Source of the DNA: Caulobacter sp. BP25 | GTDB taxonomy: Bacteria; Pseudomonadota; Alphaproteobacteria; Caulobacterales; Caulobacteraceae | NCBI RefSeq assembly: GCF_002737755.1 | Contig: NZ_PEGH01000020.1 | Span: 186,001 to 250,000, forward strand | Reading direction: 5' to 3' | DNA length: 64,000 bases | Shown here: positions 57,109 to 64,000 of the stretch, piece after piece | Layout: each line of letters opens with the position of its first letter | How positions within the stretch are numbered: position 1 is the stretch's first letter | Notes under the pieces: generated by a model | Databases searched by the model: none | What the model saw: the letters and a program-made list of their open reading frames with translations, nothing else | What the model was told of the DNA's origin: nothing | Translations under genes and position numbers: made by a program

Positions 57109-58164
57109 CTAAGGCCGCAGCACCACGCCCACATCCGCCGCCGTCCCGCCCTCGACCTGCTCCAGATAGGCCGCGCGGATCGCCTCAGGCCCCCGGCCCT
57201 CCTTCACCTGCAGCCACCGCGCCGCGTCCGCCACGAACGGCGTCCAGGCCGCGCCGTAGCGCCGGTCGAACTCGCCGCCAGCCCAGTCCTTCAGGCGCTT
57301 GGCGATACGGTCGGGGGCGAAAAAGAACACAGGTTGCGGGCCCGGCAGCTGCGCCTGTTCGCGCGGAACCTCCCAGTGGGTGCCGCCGACCAGGATCGAG
57401 GCCTTCAGGTCATCGCCGAACCGGCGATGCACGGCGCCCAGCACCTGGCTGTCGCCGGCGAAGTCGACGAAGACGGCCGGCGTGGCGATCGGCGCGCCGA
57501 CGATGTCGTCGTAGAGCACGACCTGGTCATAGAAGCCGAGGCCCTCGACGAAGGCCTGGTTGCGGGGCGAGGTCAGGCCCACGACCTTCACGTCGCCGCG
57601 CCGATGCAGCAGCGCCGCCAGGGCGATGGCGGTCTTGGACGAGGCGCTGGACAGCACCACGCTGGCCGCGCCGTGGAAGCCGGCCTCGTCCAGCTGGTCC
57701 TCGATCAGGAACGAGGTCATGAACAGGGGCTGCAGCAGGGCGCGATGGGCCTCCGAGGGCTCTTCGTCCCCGACCGCCAGATACTGGTTGTAGATCACCG
57801 CCATCGGCTGACGATGCGGGGCGGCGTCGAGGAAGCCCGACTTGCCCGCCCTGGCCTGGACGGTCAGGTGCGTCGACATCGGCCAGTAGCCGTAGAAGCG
57901 CTGTCCGACGACGATCTCGGGATGGGCGCTTTCCTCGACCCGCGCGTGGCCCCAGACCGGCACGCGGCCAAAGCCGTCGGGCGCCGGGAAGAAGTTCCAG
58001 TACTGCATCATCTCGCCGAACACCGCGTAGGTGATGTTGTTGGTGGTCAGGGCGAAGCTCTCGATCGCCAATCGCACCTGCCCGTCCGCCAGCGGCGCGG
58101 GCGCGGTCTCGCGGATTTCGGTGCGGCGCAGGTCGTCCTTGGCGACCAGCAGGTCCCAGCCCAT
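57109..58164 (-). CDS. DUF2855 family protein
   Basis: 351 aa. Opens MGWDLLVAKDDLRRTEI, with FALTTNNITYAVFGEMMQYW and VPVWGHARVEES, then VVLSSASSKTAIALAALLH and VVGLTSPRNQAFVEGLGFYD. This is the DUF2855 pattern, an MDR-like fold related to quinone oxidoreductases but with a divergent cofactor site. A reductase on hydrophobic substrates is likely but unproven. Stands alone. The intergenic inverted repeat abuts its 3' end. Confidence 0.88.
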   Translation of the reverse strand: MGWDLLVAKDDLRRTEIRETAPAPLADGQVRLAIESFALTTNNITYAVFGEMMQYWNFFPAPDGFGRVPVWGHARVEESAHPEIVVGQRFYGYWPMSTHLTVQARAGKSGFLDAAPHRQPMAVIYNQYLAVGDEEPSEAHRALLQPLFMTSFLIEDQLDEAGFHGAASVVLSSASSKTAIALAALLHRRGDVKVVGLTSPRNQAFVEGLGFYDQVVLYDDIVGAPIATPAVFVDFAGDSQVLGAVHRRFGDDLKASILVGGTHWEVPREQAQLPGPQPVFFFAPDRIAKRLKDWAGGEFDRRYGAAWTPFVADAARWLQVKEGRGPEAIRAAYLEQVEGGTAADVGVVLRP

Positions 58165-58247
58165 GGCGTTCTCTCCCTATGTTTGAAGGCGAAGCTAGGC
58201 GGCGGGCGACAGGGCGTCAAACGGGCGTTTGCCTCTTCACTCACCGT

Positions 58248-58345
58248 GTCATCCCGGCCGAAGCGTAGCGTAGAGCCGGGACCGCGGAGAATGCCGAGCT
58301 TTCCGCGGTCCCGGCTCGGCGCGCTACGCGCTTGGCCGGGATGAC
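58248..58345. repeat. Intergenic palindrome, GTCATCCCGG family
   Basis: Starts GTCATCCCGGCCGAAGCG and ends TTGGCCGGGATGAC, with inner GAGCCGGGACCGCGGA and its complement TCCGCGGTCCCGGCTC. It lies in the gap between the divergent DUF2855 and exporter genes, so it could affect both promoters. Confidence 0.85.
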
Positions 58346-58443
58346 AAAAAGGGCAGGCCCCGCATTGTCACCGGAACAATGTTTCCATTGCTCCGACGCC
58401 CCCGGCGTAGCAATCCAAGGCCATCCCCGCCGACGGAGCGCTC

Positions 58444-59340
58444 ATGTCCCACGCGTCCCTGCCCTTGCGCCACTTCCTGCTGGCCCTGGCCGTGGTGGCG
58501 GTGTGGGGCACCAACTTCGTGGTCATCCGCGTGGGCCTGGACCACCTGCCGCCGCTGCTGTTCGCCACCTTGCGCTTTACGCTGGTGCTGTTGCCGATGG
58601 CGTTCATCGTCAAGCGCCCGCCGGTCCCCTGGGCCAACCTCGCGGCCTATGGCGTGCTGATCGGCGCGGGGCAGTTTGGCCTGCTGTTCGTGGCCATGAA
58701 GGGCCATATCTCGCCGGGCCTGGCCTCGCTGGTCGTGCAGACCCAGGTGTTCTTCACGATCGGCATGGCGATGCGGATCAATCGCGAGCCGATCAAGCCC
58801 TTCCAGATCGCCGCCCTCCTCCTCGCCGCTTCCGGCATCGTGCTGATCGCCGCGCACGGCGGCGGCGCGGCCACGCCCCTAGGCGTCGTCCTCGTGCTGC
58901 TGGCGGCGGCCAGCTGGTCGGGCGGCAACATGGTCGCGCGTCAGGCCGGGACGGTGAACATGCTGGCCTACGTCGTCTGGGCCAGCCTGTTCTCGATCCC
59001 GCCGCTTTTTGCGATGTCGCTGTGGCTGGAGGGCTGGCCGGCCATCGTCAAGGGCGTGACCCAGGCCGACGCCCTGACCTGGGCCGCCGTCGCCTGGCAG
59101 GCGGTCGGCAACACCATGTTCGGCTACGCCGCCTGGGGCTGGCTCTTGGCCCGCCACCCGGCCGCCACCATCACCCCGATGGCCCTGCTGGTCCCCGTCT
59201 TCGGCATGGGCGCCTCGGCCCTGCTGCTGCACGAGGCCCTGCCCGCCTGGAAGCTGATCGCCGCGGCCCTGGTGCTGACGGGCCTGGCGGTCAACATGCT
59301 GTGGCCGAAGGTTCGGGCGTGGAGAGCGGCGGCGGCTTGA
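58444..59340 (+). CDS. EamA-family exporter
   Basis: 298 aa; about ten membrane segments in two EamA halves. It opens HFLLALAVVAVWGTNFVVIR, and the second half starts GVVLVLLAAASWSGGNMVAR. The first half's WGTNFVVIR signature is typical of EamA/YdeK-type cysteine or O-acetylserine exporters. The substrate is unknown; the metY gene 1.3 kb away may be chance. A different subgroup from the transporter at 23496. Confidence 0.88.
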   Translation: MSHASLPLRHFLLALAVVAVWGTNFVVIRVGLDHLPPLLFATLRFTLVLLPMAFIVKRPPVPWANLAAYGVLIGAGQFGLLFVAMKGHISPGLASLVVQTQVFFTIGMAMRINREPIKPFQIAALLLAASGIVLIAAHGGGAATPLGVVLVLLAAASWSGGNMVARQAGTVNMLAYVVWASLFSIPPLFAMSLWLEGWPAIVKGVTQADALTWAAVAWQAVGNTMFGYAAWGWLLARHPAATITPMALLVPVFGMGASALLLHEALPAWKLIAAALVLTGLAVNMLWPKVRAWRAAAA

Positions 59341-59389
59341 CCTCCCCCACGTAACCCGGCCGACCCTCCCGCAAAACAGGGAGGCCGCC

Positions 59390-60529
59390 ATGGCGACGCC
59401 GTTCGAGGTGAACTGGACTCGCGACCAGATCGACAAGGTCCTCAGCCAAGTCCGCGCCTACGAGTTCCCACCGGCTCCGGAAGGCGGCGGCTGGGGCTAT
59501 GGCTGCGACGCGGACTTCCTCAAGAACCTCTGCGCCTATTGGACCAGCGGCTTCGACGTCGGCTCGGCACAGGCCAACCTGAACCGCTTCCCGCAGTTCA
59601 CCGCGACGATCGAGGACCTCAACATCCACTTCGTCCACGTGCTCGGCGAGGCTCAGGGCAAGCGGCCGCTGCTGATCACCCACGGCTGGCCGGGTAGCCA
59701 CTTCGAGTTCTGGGACGCCATCGAGCCGCTGGCCTTCCCCTCGCGCCACGGCGGCGATCCGGCCGACGCCTTCGACCTGGTCATCCCGTCGCTGCCGGGC
59801 TTCGGCTTTTCCGGAGAGCCCAAGCGGCCCCTAGGCCAGCGGGCCACCGCGCGGCTCTTCAACACCCTGATGACCCGCGAGCTGGGCTACGAGACCTACC
59901 TCGCCCAAGGCGGCGACTGGGGCGGGCTGGTCACCTCGTGGCTGGGCCTGGACCATGGCGCCCACGCCAAGGCCATCCACCTGAACATGATCGGCCTGCG
60001 CCCCGCCGGCCCGCCGACGAGCCCTGAGGAGATCGCCTGGATCACCGGCTTCGGCGCCCAGATGGACGCCTACGGCGCCTATTTTCGCTTGCAAGCGAGT
60101 AAGCCCCAGTCCGTCGCCTGGCTGGGCGCCAACAACCCGGTCGGTCAGGCCGCCTGGATTCTGGAGCGCTTCCACGACTGGGCCGACCTGTCGACCAAGC
60201 CCTTCGAGCAGGTGTTCACGCGCGACCAGTTGCTGACCAACGTGCTAATCTACGTGATGACCGGCAGCTTCACGACCGGCGCCTGGTACTACCGCGCCCT
60301 CCTGGAGGAAGGCGGGCCGGTGCTGGCGGAGGGCCAGCGCTGCGAGACGCCGACCGCCTTCGCCAACTTCCCCGGCGAGAGCATTTACAAGCCCCCGCCC
60401 CGCTCGTGGGCCGACCGCGCCTACAACATCGTCCGCTGGAGCGAGATGCCGCGCGGCGGCCACTTCGCGGCGATGGAGGAGCCGGGGCTGTTCGTCGATG
60501 ACGTCCGGGAGTGGGCGCGCGCGACCTGA
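59390..60529 (+). CDS. Epoxide hydrolase
   Basis: 379 aa. An N-terminal EHN domain (FEVNWTRDQIDKVLSQVRAY) leads to the alpha/beta-hydrolase core: oxyanion HGWPGSHFEF, PSLPGFGFSG, nucleophile Asp in QGGDWGGLVTSW, and a closing His in GGHFAAMEEP. This matches the microsomal-type (EHN) epoxide hydrolases, which add water to epoxides. Length is typical. It lies between the exporter gene and metY; no shared pathway is evident. The ATG has AGGGAGG upstream. Confidence 0.92.
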   Translation: MATPFEVNWTRDQIDKVLSQVRAYEFPPAPEGGGWGYGCDADFLKNLCAYWTSGFDVGSAQANLNRFPQFTATIEDLNIHFVHVLGEAQGKRPLLITHGWPGSHFEFWDAIEPLAFPSRHGGDPADAFDLVIPSLPGFGFSGEPKRPLGQRATARLFNTLMTRELGYETYLAQGGDWGGLVTSWLGLDHGAHAKAIHLNMIGLRPAGPPTSPEEIAWITGFGAQMDAYGAYFRLQASKPQSVAWLGANNPVGQAAWILERFHDWADLSTKPFEQVFTRDQLLTNVLIYVMTGSFTTGAWYYRALLEEGGPVLAEGQRCETPTAFANFPGESIYKPPPRSWADRAYNIVRWSEMPRGGHFAAMEEPGLFVDDVREWARAT

Positions 60530-60570
60530 GATTTTCTGGAGCGCCGGCGAGAATATCGGACCTTCGCGCC

Positions 60571-60613
60571 GTAATCCCCAGCGCTAAGGTCGGCTTGTCG
60601 TCGCCGAGATTAC
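60571..60613 (+). promoter_or_regulatory. Leader inverted repeat upstream of metY
   Basis: GTAATC / GATTAC close a 31-base segment that contains GCTAAGGTCGGCTTG, ending 18 bases before the metY ATG. Alphaproteobacterial metY and metA genes often carry a SAM-II riboswitch. This leader has a few similar parts but no clear match to my memory of the consensus. Confidence 0.25.
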
Positions 60614-60631
60614 AAGTACGAGGAAACGCCG

Positions 60632-61927
60632 ATGTCCGACCGCAAGCTTCACCCCGAGACCCTGGCCCTGCACGCCGGCTGGCGCGCCGATCCCGCGACG
60701 GGGGCCGTGGCCCCGCCGATCTACCAGACGACCTCGTACCAGTTCGAAAGTGCCGAGCACGCGGCGGACCTCTTCGCCCTACGCAAGCTGGGCAACATCT
60801 ATACGCGGCTGGGCAATCCCACGACCGACATCCTGGAGCAGCGCTTGACCGCCCTGGAGGGCGGCGCGGCGGCGCTGGCGGTGGCCTCGGGCCAGGCGGC
60901 CTCGGCCTTCGCGATCCAGAACCTGGCGCGGGCCGGCGACAACATCGTCAGCTCGACCGACCTCTATGGCGGCACCTGGAACCTGTTCGCCAACACCCTG
61001 CGCGACCAGGGGATCGAGGTCCGCTTCGTCGATCCGGAAGACCCGCAGGCCTTCGCCCGCGCCACCGATGAACGCACCCGCGCCTACTACGCCGAGACCC
61101 TGCCGAACCCGAAGCTCAGCGTCTTCCCGATCGCAGAGGTCGCGCAGATCGGGCGCCAGCTGGGTGTTCCGCTGATCGTCGACAACACCGCCGCCCCGCT
61201 GCTGGCCCGGCCGCTGGAGCACGGCGCGGCGATCGTCGTCTATTCGACCACCAAGTACATCGGCGGCCACGGCACCTCGATCGGCGGCGTCATCATCGAC
61301 GGCGGCAATTTCGACTGGACCGCCCACCCCGAGCGCAGCCCGACCCTGAACACCCCCGACGCCAGCTATCACGGCGCGGTGTGGGCGGAGGCCGCCAAGC
61401 CGTTGGGCCCGATCGCCTACATCCTGCGGGCCCGCACGGTGCTGCTGCGAGACCTGGGCGCGGCCCTGTCGCCGTTCAACGCCTTCCAAATCCTGCAAGG
61501 CCTGGAGACCTTGCCGCTGCGCATCACCCGCCATAGCGAGAACGCTGCGGCCGTGGCCAAGGCGCTGTCGGCGGCGCCGGGCGTGACCCGCGTCATCCAC
61601 CCCAGCGTCCAGACCGGCCTGCAGCGCGAGCGCGCCGACCGCTACCTGTCCGGCGGCTACGGCGGCCTCGTCGGCTTCGAACTGGCCGGCGGACGCGAGG
61701 CGGGCCGCAAGTTCATCGACGCGCTGAAGCTGTTCTACCACGTGGCCAATATCGGCGACGCGCGCAGCCTGGCGATCCACCCGGCCTCGACTACCCACTC
61801 CCAGCTCAGCGCCGAGGAGCAGGCGGCGACCGGCGTCTCCGACGGCTACGTCCGTCTGTCGATCGGCCTGGAGCACATCGACGACATCCTCGCCGATCTG
61901 ACGCAGGCTTTGGCGGCGGCGAAGTAG
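60632..61927 (+). CDS. metY: O-acetylhomoserine aminocarboxypropyltransferase (sulfhydrylase)
   Basis: 431 aa; GAGGAAAC lies before the ATG. Gamma-family PLP enzyme: ETLALHAGWRADPATGAVAP, YTRLGNPTTDILEQRLTALE, SSTDLYGGTWNLF, and the PLP Lys in VVYSTTKYIGGHGT, with NIGDARSLAIHPASTTHSQL near the end. It makes homocysteine from O-acetylhomoserine and sulfide. Length and the HGT spacing favour MetY over cystathionine enzymes. Possible leader control, as listed. Confidence 0.94.
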   Translation: MSDRKLHPETLALHAGWRADPATGAVAPPIYQTTSYQFESAEHAADLFALRKLGNIYTRLGNPTTDILEQRLTALEGGAAALAVASGQAASAFAIQNLARAGDNIVSSTDLYGGTWNLFANTLRDQGIEVRFVDPEDPQAFARATDERTRAYYAETLPNPKLSVFPIAEVAQIGRQLGVPLIVDNTAAPLLARPLEHGAAIVVYSTTKYIGGHGTSIGGVIIDGGNFDWTAHPERSPTLNTPDASYHGAVWAEAAKPLGPIAYILRARTVLLRDLGAALSPFNAFQILQGLETLPLRITRHSENAAAVAKALSAAPGVTRVIHPSVQTGLQRERADRYLSGGYGGLVGFELAGGREAGRKFIDALKLFYHVANIGDARSLAIHPASTTHSQLSAEEQAATGVSDGYVRLSIGLEHIDDILADLTQALAAAK

Positions 61928-61955
61928 GTTATCTCCTCAGCCAATCTTACTTTTC

Positions 61956-62057
61956 GTCATCCCGGAAGCCACGGAGAGGCTATCCGGGACCCAGGGGCAA
62001 GCGGCAATGCAGCGGCCCCTGGGTCCCGGCTCTCCGCTCCGCTGCGGCCGGGATGAC
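61956..62057. repeat. Intergenic palindrome, GTCATCCCGG family
   Basis: Starts GTCATCCCGGAAGCC and ends CGGCCGGGATGAC, with GGGACCCAGGGGC and its complement GCCCCTGGGTCCC inside. It separates metY from the threonine aldolase gene, and a wrong long start for the latter would read through it. Confidence 0.85.
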
Positions 62058-62105
62058 AAGGGTTTGTGTCTTCCAATGAGGGGAGCGCGCCCCTATCCAG
62101 GGGGC

Positions 62106-63131
62106 ATGACAGCTCCCCGTTTCGACTTCGCCTCGGACAACGTCGCCGGCGCCATGCCCGAGGTCATGGACGCCCTGATCGCCGCTAACGCCGGCACGGC
62201 CTCGGGCTATGGGACCGACCATGTCAGCCGCGCGGCGGGAGACCGTATCCGCGCCCTGCTGGACGCCGACGCCGAGGTCCGGTTCACCGCCTCGGGCACG
62301 GCCGCCAACGCCTTCGCCCTGACCCTGCTGGCCCAGCCGCACGAGGCGGTGCTGGCGCACGAGCACGCCCACATCTGCACCGACGAGACCGGCGCCCCCG
62401 GCTTCTTTGGCCAGGGCGTGGGCCTGATCGGCCTGCCGGGCGCCTCGGGCAAGATCGAGGTCGCGGCGCTGGAGGCGGCGCTGGCGCGGCCAGAAGTGTC
62501 CTACAACCAGCCGGCCAACGCTCTGTCGCTGACCACCGCGACCGAGTACGGCACGGTCTATTCGGAAGACCATCTGCGGGCGCTGGTCGCGCCGATGAAG
62601 GCCAAGGGCTACGGCGTCCACCTGGACGGCGCGCGCCTGGCCAACGCCGTCGCCGCCGGCTTCGACCTCAAGAGCATCGCCAAGATGGGCGTCGACATTC
62701 TGGTGATCGGCGGGACCAAGGCCGGCTCGACCCCGACCGAGGCCGTGGTGCTCCTCAATCCCGACCATGCGCGCCGCCTGGACGCGCGGCTCAAGCACGC
62801 GGGACAGCTAGTCTCCAAGGGCCGGTTCCTGGCCGCGCCATGGCTGGGTTTGCTGGGCGAGGACGGTTCGGCCGGCCCCTGGGCAGCCCGCGCGGCCCAC
62901 GCCAACGCCATGGCCCAAACGCTGGCCGGCCTGATCCCCTTCCCGATCAAGCACCCGGTCGAGGCCAACGGCCTGTTCGTCGAGATGGACGAGCCGACGC
63001 TGGAACGCCTGCGTGGCGAAGGCTGGTTCGTCTACCGCTTCCTGGACGGCACGGTGCGCTTCATGTGCTCGTGGGCGACGACGCCGGAAATGGTCGAGGA
63101 CCTGGGCGCGGCGCTGAAGAAGATCGCCTGA
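62106..63131 (+). CDS. ltaE: Low-specificity L-threonine aldolase
   Basis: 341 aa from the ATG at 62106; a longer frame reads repeat DNA. Fold-type I PLP enzyme with FASDNVAGAMPEVMDALIAA, HEHAHICTDETGAPGFF, GVHLDGARLANAVAA and the PLP Lys in IGGTKAGSTPTEA. It splits threonine and allo-threonine into glycine and acetaldehyde. CSWATTPEMVEDLG closes the fold. Stands alone; the small membrane gene is convergent, four bases away. Confidence 0.93.
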   Translation: MTAPRFDFASDNVAGAMPEVMDALIAANAGTASGYGTDHVSRAAGDRIRALLDADAEVRFTASGTAANAFALTLLAQPHEAVLAHEHAHICTDETGAPGFFGQGVGLIGLPGASGKIEVAALEAALARPEVSYNQPANALSLTTATEYGTVYSEDHLRALVAPMKAKGYGVHLDGARLANAVAAGFDLKSIAKMGVDILVIGGTKAGSTPTEAVVLLNPDHARRLDARLKHAGQLVSKGRFLAAPWLGLLGEDGSAGPWAARAAHANAMAQTLAGLIPFPIKHPVEANGLFVEMDEPTLERLRGEGWFVYRFLDGTVRFMCSWATTPEMVEDLGAALKKIA

Positions 63132-63135
63132 GCGA

Positions 63136-63495
63136 CTAGTCCCGCTCCCTGCTCGTCTTCCCCAGGAAAGCCTGGCCGATCCAGCTGATGACGCCGGTGA
63201 CGATGGCGACCTGGATGCCCGCCCATAGGCCCGGAACCCTCAGCCCGTCCAGCAACCAGTCGACGATCCCGATCATCGCGGCGTTCACGACCAGCAGGAA
63301 CAGGCCCAGAGTGACGAGCGTCAGGGGGAAGGTCAGCACCGTGACCACCGGCCGCACCACGGCATTGACGACGCCGAGCAGGAAACCGGCGATGATCAGG
63401 GTCTTCCAGCCGTCGGCGGTGACGCCCGGCACGATGCGCGCGGCCAGCCACAGGCCCGCAGCGGCGATCAGGATGCGCAGAACGAAACGGATCAT
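63136..63495 (-). CDS. Phage-holin-like (YvlD-type) small membrane protein
   Basis: 119 aa from the ATG at 63495, preceded by GGGGCTTGAG; an ATG four codons earlier (63507) is possible. Four membrane segments fit the holin-IV/YvlD superfamily: FVLRILIAAAGLWLAARIV, IIAGFLLGVVNAVVRPVV, LVTLGLFLLVVNAAMIG, and IQVAIVTGVISWIGQAF. The conserved NAVVRP motif lies between segments 2 and 3. These are chromosomal membrane proteins, usually not phage holins. It diverges from rpoH. Confidence 0.85.
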   Translation of the reverse strand: MIRFVLRILIAAAGLWLAARIVPGVTADGWKTLIIAGFLLGVVNAVVRPVVTVLTFPLTLVTLGLFLLVVNAAMIGIVDWLLDGLRVPGLWAGIQVAIVTGVISWIGQAFLGKTSRERD

Positions 63496-63624
63496 CTCAA
63501 GCCCCATTTCCGTTACGGCGCCCATGCGTCCAAACTGTCGCCGCATTCGTACAATATCCCAGCAGGCAACTCGGACATTACAAATGCGTTACTGCTCTTC
63601 AACCCGGCGCTTCGTGAACTATCT

Positions 63625-63643
63625 ATCCCCTCGTGTGGGGGAT
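63625..63643. promoter_or_regulatory. Palindrome in the rpoH upstream region
   Basis: ATCCCC / GGGGAT arms with a 7-base loop, 50-70 bases before the rpoH start. Just upstream, CTTCAA and CTATCTATCCC resemble a weak heat-shock promoter. Caulobacter rpoH is known to be heat-inducible, so this is the likely control region. Confidence 0.35.
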
Positions 63644-63693
63644 GATCGCGCGCGATTGGCGAGCGGATCCGCACGCAAGGGGATATAGGTACT

Positions 63694-64000
63694 ATGGCCG
63701 TGAATTCTCTATCGGTGATGTCGCCGGACGGCGGTCTGTCTCGTTATCTGACCGAGATTCGCAAGTTCCCGATGCTGCCCAAGGACGAGGAGTTCATGCT
63801 CGCCCAGCGCTGGAAAGAGCATCAGGACTCCGAAGCCGCCCACAAGATGGTGACGTCGCACCTGCGCCTCGTGGCCAAGATCGCCATGGGCTATCGCGGC
63901 TATGGCCTACCGATCGGCGAAGTGATCTCCGAAGGCAATGTCGGCCTGATGCAGGCGGTCAAAAAGTTCGAGCCCGACAAGGGCTTCCGCCTGGCCACCT
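63694..64000 (+). CDS. rpoH: RNA polymerase heat-shock sigma factor RpoH, 5' part
   Basis: The first 102 codons are present; the gene runs off the window. MAVNSLSVMSPDGGLSRYL matches my memory of the Caulobacter RpoH N-terminus. The sigma-70 region 1.2/2.1 follows (SHLRLVAKIAMGYRGYGLPI, EGNVGLMQAVKKFEPDKGFR). RpoH directs transcription of chaperone and protease genes in heat stress. AAGGGGATA lies upstream of the ATG; the leader holds a palindrome. Confidence 0.95.
   Translation, partial: MAVNSLSVMSPDGGLSRYLTEIRKFPMLPKDEEFMLAQRWKEHQDSEAAHKMVTSHLRLVAKIAMGYRGYGLPIGEVISEGNVGLMQAVKKFEPDKGFRLAT

Noticed and set aside
60530..60631. SAM-II riboswitch before metY
   Set aside because: The position is right, but I cannot match the conserved pseudoknot core by eye; kept only as a low-confidence leader structure.
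63136..63495. Phage holin as a sign of a prophage
   Set aside because: The family is common in chromosomes, and no other phage gene lies nearby.

Overview
The window looks like chromosomal DNA of a Caulobacter (Caulobacterales, Alphaproteobacteria). It has high G+C, strong GC3 coding with long antisense shadow frames, and a gene set matching that genus: pseudaminic-acid flagellin-sugar genes, lysC/ubiG, ptsP, ispG/rodZ, katG, secA and rpoH. Dispersed palindromes with GTCATCCCGG ends recur between genes. The species assignment is inference.

Layout. 1-1704: two flagellin-sugar genes (SpsF/PseF-like cytidylyltransferase, pseG). 1705-2577: a scar where two sulfide-detoxification genes lost their 5' ends head to head. 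2587-9585: a membrane hybrid histidine kinase, Dps, a SleB-like lipoprotein hydrolase, trxB, two small membrane proteins, and pseI. 9679-14170: a CHASE4-GGDEF-EAL protein, prfA, a palindromic repeat, a pseudouridine synthase and a small ORF. 14538-23261: a secreted small protein, an ACT-domain protein, katG, then ispG, rodZ and ptsP on the minus strand, and a glycine-zipper protein. 23496-31931: an EamA exporter, an esterase, lysC facing an AbrB/PIN toxin-antitoxin pair that runs into ubiG, then a run of secreted or envelope proteins (FG-GAP-like, two glycine-zipper proteins, lipocalin).

32064-38574: a GH31 glycosidase, a LuxR-DUF4019 regulator, the minus-strand run comF, grxC, nitrilase-like amidase and DUF1178, and a divergent methyltransferase. 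38600-39420 is an AT-rich island carrying a probable beta-trefoil lectin. Next come an orphan Flp-type pilin overlapping mutT, rhlE, a PAS-HWE histidine kinase, an ABC exporter pair, a GH115 xylan alpha-glucuronidase, argJ with a PpiC lipoprotein, and secA. The end holds a lower-GC HEPN-like orphan, a DUF2855 protein, a second EamA exporter, an epoxide hydrolase, metY, an L-threonine aldolase, a small membrane protein, and the first 102 codons of rpoH.

Themes: flagellin glycan supply (pseF-like, pseG, pseI), oxidative and redox defence (dps, katG, trxB, grxC, mutT), hemicellulose use (GH31, GH115), protein export and folding (secA, PpiC lipoprotein, rpoH), and signalling (two large kinases, one c-di-GMP enzyme). 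No rRNA, tRNA, CRISPR array, phage or intact IS element was seen. The least ordinary pieces are the AT-rich lectin island, the pseudogene scar with a 13-bp x4 repeat, the palindrome that could be read into the pseudouridine synthase N-terminus, the TA module wired into the lysC/ubiG junction, and the pilin without a convincing start codon.
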